64,000 nucleotides of DNA, from the NCBI GenBank assembly GCA_037576195.1, contig CM075103.1:8246001-8310000 (forward strand), in the 5' to 3' direction. How positions within the stretch are numbered: position 1 is the stretch's first letter; each line of letters opens with the position of its first letter. The translations under genes were made by a program, and so were the position numbers. Under the pieces are notes generated by a model, which saw nothing but the letters and a program-made list of their open reading frames with translations, ran no database searches and was not told the origin of the DNA. Positions 56,081 to 64,000 of this stretch are shown here, in pieces. Origin of the DNA: Phytoseiulus persimilis. Its lineage: Eukaryota > Arthropoda > Arachnida > Mesostigmata > Phytoseiidae.

Positions 56081-56208
56081 GGGGTGGGTGGCCTATGACC
56101 TTCCTTCTGAACCGCGCTACAACGTGCCGCTGGTTCCACGTCGATCCGATCAATACCGGAGGAGTTCATTGAGGACAAACAAACAGACCCTGGATTTTTA
56201 TATATATA
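56081..56208 (+). repeat. Left copy of a ~130-bp direct repeat flanking the array
   Basis: It starts GGGGTGGGTGGCCTATG, passes through TCGATCCGATCAATACC and ends AGACCCTGGATTTTTATATA. The same landmarks in the same order and orientation recur at 59383-59548. This copy has only two CAAA units before AGACCCTGG. A short hairpin sequence (CCGGCCTTCGGCCG) follows it. Confidence 0.75.
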
Positions 56209-56390
56209 CTAGCCGGCCTTCGGCCGACTACGCTGGCCGACCCGTCCCTTGCCTCGGGAGTCTACTGCTGACAGACACACATCGCCTTAAATGTAGTGTC
56301 ATGAGACCTTCGGGAGTGGCCACCGATTCTCGAAAGGGTTCTGACCTGGAATCGAGGCACTTTCCCCTCTCTTCACTTGGTCAGCATCAT

Positions 56391-59182
56391 GGTCTCGAGA
56401 AGTATGGTCAGATTGGTGTCGTAATCACCCCTCCAGATTCGGAGAAGCATGGTCAGATTGGTCCCGGAATCACCCCTCCAGGTTTTGAAAAGTATGCTTA
56501 GATTTGTCTCGGAATCACCCCTCCAGAGCTGGAAACTAATGGCCAGATTGGTCTCGGAATCACTCCTCCAGAGTTGGAAACTAATGGCCAGATTGGCACC
56601 GGAATCACCCCTCCAGAGTTGAAAACTAATGGCCAGATTGGTCTCGGAATCACCCCTCCAGAGTTGGAAAGTAATGGCCAGATTGGTCTCAGAATCCCCC
56701 CTCCAGAGTTGGAAAGTAATGGCCAGATTGGTACCGGAATCACCCCTCCAGAGTTGAAAACTAATGGCAAGATTGGTCTCGGAATCACCCCTCCAGAGTT
56801 GGAAAGTGATGGCCAGATTGGTCTCAGAATCCCCCCTCCAGAGTTGGAAAGTAATGGCCAGATTGGTACCGGAATCACCCCTCCAGAGTTGGAAACTAAT
56901 GGCCAGATTGGCACCGGAATCACCCCTCCAGAGTTGGAAACTAATGGCCAGATTGGTCTCGGAATCACCCCTCCAGAGTTGGAAAGTGATGGCCAGATTG
57001 GTCTCAGAATCACCCCTCCAGAGTTGGAAAGTAATGGCCAGATTGGTCCCGGAATCACCCCTCCAGAGTTGGAAAGTAATAGCCGGATTGGTCTCGGAAT
57101 CACCCCTCCAGAGTTGGAAAGTAATGGCCGGATTGGTCTCGGAATCACCCCTCCAGAGTTGGGAAGTGATGGTCAGATCGGTCCCGGAATCACCCCTCCA
57201 GAGTTGGAATGTTATGGCCAGATTGGTCCCGGAATCACCCCTCCAGAGTTGGAAAGTAATAGCCGGATTGGTCTCGGAATCACCCCTCCAGAGTTGGAAA
57301 GTAATGGCCGGATTGGTCTTGGAATCACCCCTCCAGAGTTGGGAAGTGATGGCCAGATTGGTCTCGGAATCACCCCTCCAGAGTTGGAAAGTAATGGCCA
57401 GATTGATACCGGAATCACCCCTCCAGAGTTGGAAAGTAATTGCCGGATAGGTTCCGGAATCACCCCTCCAGAGTTGGAAAGTAATGGCCAGATTGGTCTC
57501 GGAATCACCCCTCCAGAGTTGAAAACTAATGGCCAGATTGGTCTCGGAATCACCCCTCCAGAGTTGGAAAGTAATGGCCAGATTGGTCTCGGAATCACCC
57601 CTCCAGAGTTGGAAAGTAATGGCCAGATTGGTCTCGGAATCACCCCTCCAAAGTTGGAAAGTAATGGCCGAATTGGTCTCAGAATCACCCCTCCACAGTT
57701 GGAAAGTAATGGCCAGATTGGTCTCAGAATCACCCCTCCAGAGTTGGAAAGTAATGGCCAGATTGGTCTCGCGATCCCCCCCCCAGAGTTGGAAAGTAAT
57801 GCTCAGATTGCTCCCGGAATCACCCCTCCAGAGTTGGAAAGTAATGGCCAGATTGATACCGGAATCACCCCTCCAGAGTTGGAAACTAATGGCCAGATTG
57901 GTCTCGGAATCACCCCTCCAGAGTTGGAAAGTAATGGCCAGATTGGTCTCGGAATAACCCCTCCAGAGTTCGAAAGTAATGGCCAGATTGGTCTCAGAAT
58001 CCCCCCTCCAGAGTTGGAAAGTAATGGCCAGATTGGTCTCAGAATCCCCCCTCCAGAGTTGGAAAGTAATGGCCAGATAGGTACCGGAATCACCCCTCCA
58101 GAGTTGGAAACTAATGGCCAGATTGGCACCGGAATCACCCCTCCAGAGTTGGAAACTAATGGCCAGATTGGTCTCGGAATCACCCCTCCAGAGTTGGAAA
58201 GTGATGGCCAGATTGGTCTCAGAATCACCCCTCCAGAGTTGGAAAGTAATGGCCAGATTGGTCTCGGAATCACCCCTCCAGAGTTGGAAAGTAATGGCCA
58301 GATTGGTCTCGGAATCACCCCTCCAGAGTTGGAAAGTAATGGCCAAATTGGTCTCGGAATCACCCCTCCAGACTTGGAAAGTGATAGTCAGATTGGTCTC
58401 GGAATCAACCCTCCAGAGTTGGAAAGTAATGGCCAGATTGGTACCGGAATCACCCCTCCAGAGTTGGAAATTAATGGCGAGATTGATACCGGAATCACCC
58501 TTCCAGAGTTGGAAACTAATGGCCAGATTGGCACCGGAATCACCCCTCCAGAGTTGAAAACTAATGGCAAGATTGGTCTCGGAATCACCCCTCCAGAGTT
58601 GGAAAGTAATGGCCAGATTGGTCTCGGAATCACCCCTCCAGAGTTGGAAAGTAATGGCCAGATTGGTCTCGGAATCACCCCTCTAGAGTTGGGAAGTAAT
58701 GGCCAAATTGGTCTCGGAATCACCCCTCCAGACTTGGAAAGTGATAGTCAGATTGGTCTCGGAATCAACCCTCCAGAGTTGGAAAGTAATGGCCAGATTG
58801 GTACCGGAATCACCCCTCCAGAGTTGGAAACTAATGGCGAGATTGATACCGGAATCACCCTTCCAGAGTTGGAAACTAATGGCCAGATTGGCACCGGAAT
58901 CACCCCTCCAGAGTTGAAAACTAATGGCAAGATTGGTCTCGGAATCACCCCTCCAGAATTGGAAAGTAATGGCCAGATTGGTCTCGGAATCACCCCTCCA
59001 GAGTTGGAAAGTAATGGCCAGATTGGTCTCGGAATCACCCCTCCAGACTTGGAAAGTGATAGTCAGATTGGTCTCGGAATCAACCCTCCAGAGTTGGAAA
59101 GTAATGGCCAGATTGGTCTCGGAATCACCCCTCAAGAGTTGGGAAGTAATGGCCTTATTGGTCTCGAAATCACCCCTCCAGG
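56391..59182. repeat. 45-bp minisatellite array, about 62 copies
   Basis: The unit is 45 bases; its landmarks are CCAGAGTTGGAAAGTAATGG, then CCAGATTGGTCTCGGAATCA and CCCCT. Four units fill exactly 180 bases throughout, so there is almost no length variation. The first three units (to about 56530) are diverged, as are the last ones (from 59140). Variants recur in a set order: 7- and 8-unit blocks near the right end (marker GTGATAGTCAG at 58381, 58741 and 59056) and a 4-unit block (GGGAAGTGATGG at 57161 and 57341). Because 45 is divisible by three and the unit lacks stops in several frames, very long frames arise on both strands (890 codons plus, reading PPELESNGQIGLGIT; 657 codons minus, reading AITFQLWRGDSETNL). 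Confidence 0.97.
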
Positions 59183-59382
59183 AATTTTTATGATAGATTT
59201 TCATGATAGATGTACAGGAGAGGAGGTGGGGAAGGATATCCGATGACGATGGGATGAGTCTGGCTGGCGTCATAACGGGGCGGTGCACCTTATCGTCAGA
59301 ATTTGGATGCGGATGACAGTATGGAGGGGGTCAAAGTTGGGGTAAATCGCGAGGGGGGGAGGAGGGGAGGAGGAGGGGGGGA

Positions 59383-59548
59383 GGGGTGGGTGGCCTATGT
59401 CCGTCCCGGAGAGCCGCCCTACATTATGCAGTTTGTTCCAAGTCGATCCGATCAATACCAGAGGAGCCTATTGAGGACATACAAACAAACAAACAAACAA
59501 ACAAACAAACAAACAAACAAACAGACCCTGGATTTTTATATATATAGA
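59383..59548 (+). repeat. Right copy of the direct repeat, with expanded CAAA tract
   Basis: It matches 56081-56208 in landmarks and orientation but carries a run of nearly eleven ACAA/CAAA units (59481-59523) where the left copy has two. It ends in the same GGATTTTTATATATA stretch, followed by GATAGATA. Confidence 0.75.
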
Positions 59549-59594
59549 TAGATAAATAATCATGAGTATGATTATGCCCAACTCTGTTCTGAGC

Positions 59595-61310
59595 TATCTC
59601 CTCAGAGCGAACGAATCGAGTGAATGCTTCAGGCTGCCACACGAATTCCACGAAGGAATGGATGCTCCTAGAGGGCCCTGGAAAAATATTCTCACGCCTC
59701 GACCCCGGACGTTTGCAACATCCCCACGGTCCAGTTCAGAACCTCTGCTTCATACAGCGTATGAAGAGCTCTCCCTGAGAAGAATTCCGTGGATCACGAT
59801 CACGCCCTCCAACACGGCTTGCGTTCAAGCGTCTTGAGCGGAGCTCTCCGTACGTGAGGTCCTCCATGCACAAGTTTCTCATGGTGGATGCTCCAGCTCG
59901 GGCATCCCTCGACTCGTTAGGTTTGCCCGAAATAAATGACCCGAGCCATAACTGCCCGTGCTGCATCGAAAATCCATTAAACAATGAATTGTGGCTTTTC
60001 ACTCTAACTAGAGTTATGGCTTTTCACTGTGATCGGAGATCTGTACATTGTGCCCGATCATCCATAAGGGGGAAGTGTTCTTCGGGTTGATTCGACTTCG
60101 AGCCGAGTGGAACTTCTCCTGGACAAGCCCCCGCTTCAAGAACTTTGGGATGCGGGATAGACGGACGGTATGAGGGCGATCATAAAGTGTTTTGGGGCAA
60201 ACTGAATGCCCGACGTGAGTGTTTAGAGAGCCCGCGGCCCGGAAATCGCGGCGCCCGCCGAGCCCATTGCTCACGGTCCGCAGCGCTTCTTGTTCCGCTG
60301 AATCAATTTCAGCCTTCTCTCGACTGTATCAAGTTTTGATAGCATCAAAAATCATCTACACTGATTCGTCTATGTGCTCGCTCGTGCAGCGATTGATTCG
60401 CACGATTCGTGAGTTCGAAACGCACTCGAATTCCGAGTACTGGCTGGAACTCAGCATAATATCGGTGGAGCATTCATGACAAACAATGTCTTCTTTCCCT
60501 TCCGCAGCTTTCGGGCACCGGACAGATTCAGCCCGCCAGGCCTGTGAACACACTGCGTAACCACACGTGGAGATAAATGAGTTCGAGTTATGAATCTTTT
60601 TCGTCCTCCTCTTCGCTGCCGGGAAGATTTATGAACTCGTACGAGAGAGAGCAAAGTTCAGAATATCGCCACAGTCAAGTCTTCTCGAATTTTGCCTCTC
60701 TTCCTTCCGTTGCCGCTGCTGCGCGTTGGTCCCGGCGAGGGATTCGTCGCTCGTGCCCTCCGGACGCGGACTCAATACTCTATTGGCAATTTTCAATCTA
60801 TGACCCAAACTCTGGGAAATGCTGCCGCAGCTTTCGTTGTAGCTTTCTTGTTGGAAACGGACTCGGTCGTGCTTGCATGCAAGCACGCGCGCACGCTCTG
60901 CATATCCTTCTCACAGGAGCTCCGCTTGCAGGGCGTGGAGTCTGTGTGTGCGTCCATTGCCCGGAGCAGAAAGAGGTTTAGAAAAAGCTTTTGCGGCCGA
61001 CGCCTCGCCGCTGACGAAAACGAGAAGAAAGCGACCGACAGACCAACCGACGAACGAAAAAAAAAACGACTGAGATGGGAAACGGGCGAAATTCGGATGA
61101 AGACTTTGAACGAGATGAAACGACCTGGACCGCGAGAGGAACAGCACCAGGAGCCGAGCCTGAGCGGGGGCCGCGCCAAAACGAGACAAGGGTCGACGGG
61201 AATAAAGCTGAGAACGACAGGAAAGAATAAGAAACTCCCTCCCCCTCGCAAAGATGACAGGCTCGCTGGAAAGTGTTGGATAGAACGTCCCCACTCGTCG
61301 GGAGGGGATC
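59595..61310. other. No supported gene; possible 5' leader of the exon at 61311
   Basis: Frames of 60 to 223 codons run on both strands. The 223-codon plus frame (60692-61363) is highly charged and low in complexity and overlaps an antiparallel 152-codon frame. If the signal-peptide exon at 61311 is real, the last part would be its 5' untranslated region. Confidence 0.3.
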
Positions 61311-61359
61311 ATGGTAGCTCCGGTGGCAGCGGCGGTGGTGGTGGTGTTGGCGGCAATAG
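61311..61359 (+). CDS. Candidate first exon encoding a signal peptide
   Basis: An ATG in good context (GATCATGG) starts MVAPVAAAVVVVLAAI, a plausible signal peptide, and the frame stops in phase 1 at a usable donor (AATAG, then GTGAAC). No second exon was found in the remaining 2.6 kb. The GGT/GGC triplet run (complement of a Gly/Val-rich simple repeat) could produce the hydrophobic frame by chance. Confidence 0.25.
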
Positions 61360-64000
61360 GTGAACTCGTATGTCAGCACAAAACGGGAATGGAAGGAACA
61401 AGGAGAACGAAGATGACGTCGAAGGAGCTCTGATCGCCTGTCGAACCGCCAGCAGGAAGAGGCTCCGACAGACGGGAGAGCGAAACAATGTTCTGTAGCT
61501 GTGCTTCACGCTCCTTCTCGATCCCTCTCCTCCGCTCCCACTAGGTTCCCCCATGTCGTAGAGTTGACATCCTCTATCCAGGAGTGGTAAGGTTGGCAGT
61601 TGGATGACCGATGAGGTCGAACGGCAAATGCGGGTGGACAACATGTCATTTCGTTTCATCTCGCGCTCTCATGTCGCAACACAACTGTCCCTGTGATGAC
61701 ATCCGACTCCATTGGTCAACTTGAGGGCAGGCGTCGATAGAGTCCCATCATGAAAACCACGTGAGGCTTCTCCAGAGCAACCGTTATTATAGGGCACGAG
61801 GGGAGGAAGGAGGAGTTCGATGGGAACGGTTGGCATCTTGACAGGAGTCGCGGCTGCGTACAACGCCATTGCCAGTAAATCTGTTGCCATACCGATGTGG
61901 TGCTGACATCGTCGCGTGGTTGAACTCCACTCAGGTCCTCCGATAATTATTCAGAACCGGACCGACAGATGAAGGAACAACCGCTTTGAGCTCGTTCTCA
62001 ATATACATCGATTCTCTCAGACTTTGGTCCTCCGTCGAGTCATTCTGATGAGTCCGAACTACAAGATGAGAGGAAGTTACGCCGGCTTTTCCTTGGTTGT
62101 ATTAGAAAAGATGCGGCGATAACTGAGACGACGGAATCGTTGCCTATCCATACATGGGACACCTCCCGTGGTATGTAGCCTTTCGATTATTGTTTCCTGT
62201 CCAGCCATAGTGAGCGGCTTCGAGGTGAATTCTATATTCTCGTCACGGAATTATCTCCGGAGTGAAATCGTCAGCCTGCTGTTTATTCACGAAGTTGCGT
62301 TGTCAAGCCTCGTTCCGGTCCTGTGACCTTGGCCATGGAAGAGACCACGAGCGGGAGCCACTACGCCAAGGTATCTGGAGCTGACCATCTAGGAGAACTT
62401 GAAGAACATCTCGGTGGGAGATAAATTCCGACACGAGGTGTACAAGCTCCGGACAGCCTCGCAGATGACGCAAAAGGATAGATCTACGAGTATCCTGAGA
62501 TGCCGCGAACTCGCACGAGGCGAGGGTCTCCTGGGTGGATTCGCAAGGGATCCACCTCGGAGCGTAGCATGATCGATGCTCCCAGTTTCATCAGATAATC
62601 TCAATGGCCTCCTCACTCTTCTGATCCGAAGCCGTTGTATTACAGGGTTTGGTCGGTTCTTGAGCCCATGGCCTGCGATGTGTGTAAATGATGAACGTGG
62701 GAGAGGTAGACAAAGAAGGCTTTAACGGTCACTTCCCGACCCGAGAGGTTTCAGTGTGATAAACCAAGCTGCGGTTAGTCGGTTGAGCGTGCAATGCAAC
62801 AAAATAAACTCATAGACCTGAATGAACAATTTTTAGGGCCATGGGAGCGTGGCACTGTGCCCCAAGTTGAGCAAAACAAAAAATTATCATCTGTTCTAAA
62901 CGGAATGTGTAGAGGAATCGCATGGATGTGGCAAACCTGCCAAACAACACCCCTATTCTGTCCAATTATTCACCAATCGTTCTGCTCTTCTCTAGTTTGA
63001 CTCTACTGTCTTCCCACGCACATCTCGCCTTCGGAATCCCCCCCCCCCCGAGCCTTCCCTTCAACCTACAATCCCGAACTTTTTCAAACTTCTACCCTTC
63101 AGCATCTTTCAGATAATGAGCCATGTTTTTTTTCAGTGGGTTTTATCCGAATGAGCCCCACACTCCAGTTTTCCATTCTTCAGGGTCGTGCGTAGATGCA
63201 TTTTTCCCCCTATAGCTCTTCTATCTTCTCCCATTCTCCTTTTTCCCGCACTCGCAGTTCATTCTGTGAACCACAGGGTCTTCCCTTTATGAGTTGCTCA
63301 AAAAAAAAGAACCAAGCGTAAACGGGTCTGCCCGCTAACGAAGCGGAGTCAAAAGGGTCGATTGTCAACTAGATGCGCAATGCACTGTATACGCGCATTG
63401 ATTGGCATTCGCATAGGTTTGATTGATCTAAGTGTTTGAACTTCCTCCATGGCTACGAGCCATGAGCAAGAGCGAAAAGAACGGTCTCACCCTGAGAGGC
63501 ATGGCAGTTTCGAAAGGTCTAACCATTCACGGCTCCGACCATAGCCTCGTCAGACCCGAAGAGTCCGCGGCGAGAAAAAAAAGCAGAACTGTAAACGAGT
63601 TACGGTAGGTGGAGTCCAACTCCGCAGCGGCACTCTGGAGGGTCGAAGCACGCGTTCGCATACAAGGAGGAATCGTCCAACCTGTAGGAGAGCCGCGAAC
63701 GCTTATGCTCGCGATCTAGCTCCCCATTTTTCTTTTCCAACGATGAGATGTATATCATCAGGTTTGAAAAGGTCTGATGTTCCCTTCCTCCCATGACCAG
63801 GATCGCCGCTCCTATGCGTGAAATTCGGCGACGCCCCTACCTGTGTTTGGTGGAGTTTGTTTCCCGCTGAATTGAAAGAGCCTACGATCCGGTCAGTGAT
63901 GCACAGACTAAGGGACTGCGTACTGAGAGTGCTGAGAAATTCTCTCGACCGATCATTAGGCCCTTGTCGCAGGACAGCTCAGCTGATACATTCTGCGCGA
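61360..64000. other. No supported gene to the right edge
   Basis: Contains a pyrimidine-rich stretch at 62.9-63.3 kb with a run of C (about 63040) and short frames on both strands. A minus-strand frame at about 63640-63770 (LEKKNGELDREHKR) has a coiled-coil look and ends at a usable donor (CTACAG, then GTTGGA), but is too short to call. Confidence 0.3.

Larger units (their letters stand above)
55882..59586. mobile_element. hAT-like non-autonomous element carrying a minisatellite
   Basis: The left end CAGAGTTGGG (55882-55891) is the exact reverse complement of the right end CCCAACTCTG (59577-59586); beyond these ten bases the ends stay similar (ATA, then TCATGATTAT). The ends are flanked by TTCTGAGG (55874-55881) and TTCTGAGC (59587-59594), an 8-bp duplication with one mismatch. 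An 8-bp target duplication and CAGAG-type termini are the hallmarks of the hAT superfamily. There is no transposase frame. In order the interior holds an AT-rich ATGATT-type run, a 130-bp repeat, a GGCCTTCGGCC hairpin region, the 45-bp array, a purine-rich run and a second copy of the 130-bp repeat. It could instead be an insertion that trapped a pre-existing array. Confidence 0.6.

Noticed and set aside
56391..59182. CRISPR array
   Set aside because: The 45-bp units are directly adjacent without unique spacers and the genome is eukaryotic.
60692..61363. Plus-strand frame of 223 codons
   Set aside because: Low-complexity charged and Gly-rich sequence, mirrored by a 152-codon antiparallel frame; more likely leader sequence.

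Overview
This window is eukaryotic nuclear DNA, most likely from an arthropod. Genes are split by GT-AG introns, mostly 60 to 800 bp; there are no operons or ribosome binding sites, base composition is balanced, and transposon relics are present. The tightly packed short introns and the gene set would suit a mite, but the lineage is an inference. Exons were built by hand from conserved protein segments plus splice sites that keep the reading frame. Regions without such support are left blank.

Five protein genes can be supported. (1) 1-4953, minus: a PTPDC1-like dual-specificity phosphatase with catalytic Cys-X5-Arg loop, running off the left edge. (2) 11748-16180, plus: a complete 11-exon P5A-type ATPase of the ATP13A1/Spf1 family, about 1106 aa. 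(3) 23684-24133, plus: the 3' end of an unrecognised single-pass membrane protein. (4) 34239-36865, plus: a complete six-exon PX-domain protein kinase of the SGK3 type. (5) 42396-44733, minus: a complete five-exon homologue of the cannabinoid receptor-interacting protein CNRIP1. Single candidate first exons (signal peptides at 17485 and 61311; an Asn/Ser-rich exon at 48.6-48.9 kb) are weaker.

Three mobile or repetitive structures stand out. At 19739-20717 lies a roughly 1-kb long imperfect palindrome that would fold into a hairpin. At 39.5-40.5 kb lies a decayed non-LTR retrotransposon fragment with a GDFN endonuclease motif. At 55882-59586 lies a 3.7-kb element with CAGAGTTGGG terminal inverted repeats and an 8-bp near-identical target duplication (hAT-like). 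Most of it is an array of about 62 copies of a 45-bp minisatellite with higher-order structure.

The genes look like independent single-copy housekeeping or signalling genes (ER P5A transport, phosphatase, kinase, receptor adaptor). Nothing suggests they act in one pathway. The long stretches between them (5.0-11.7, 24.2-34.2, 44.8-55.9 and 59.6-64.0 kb) hold many open frames on both strands, but none that I could tie to a gene family.
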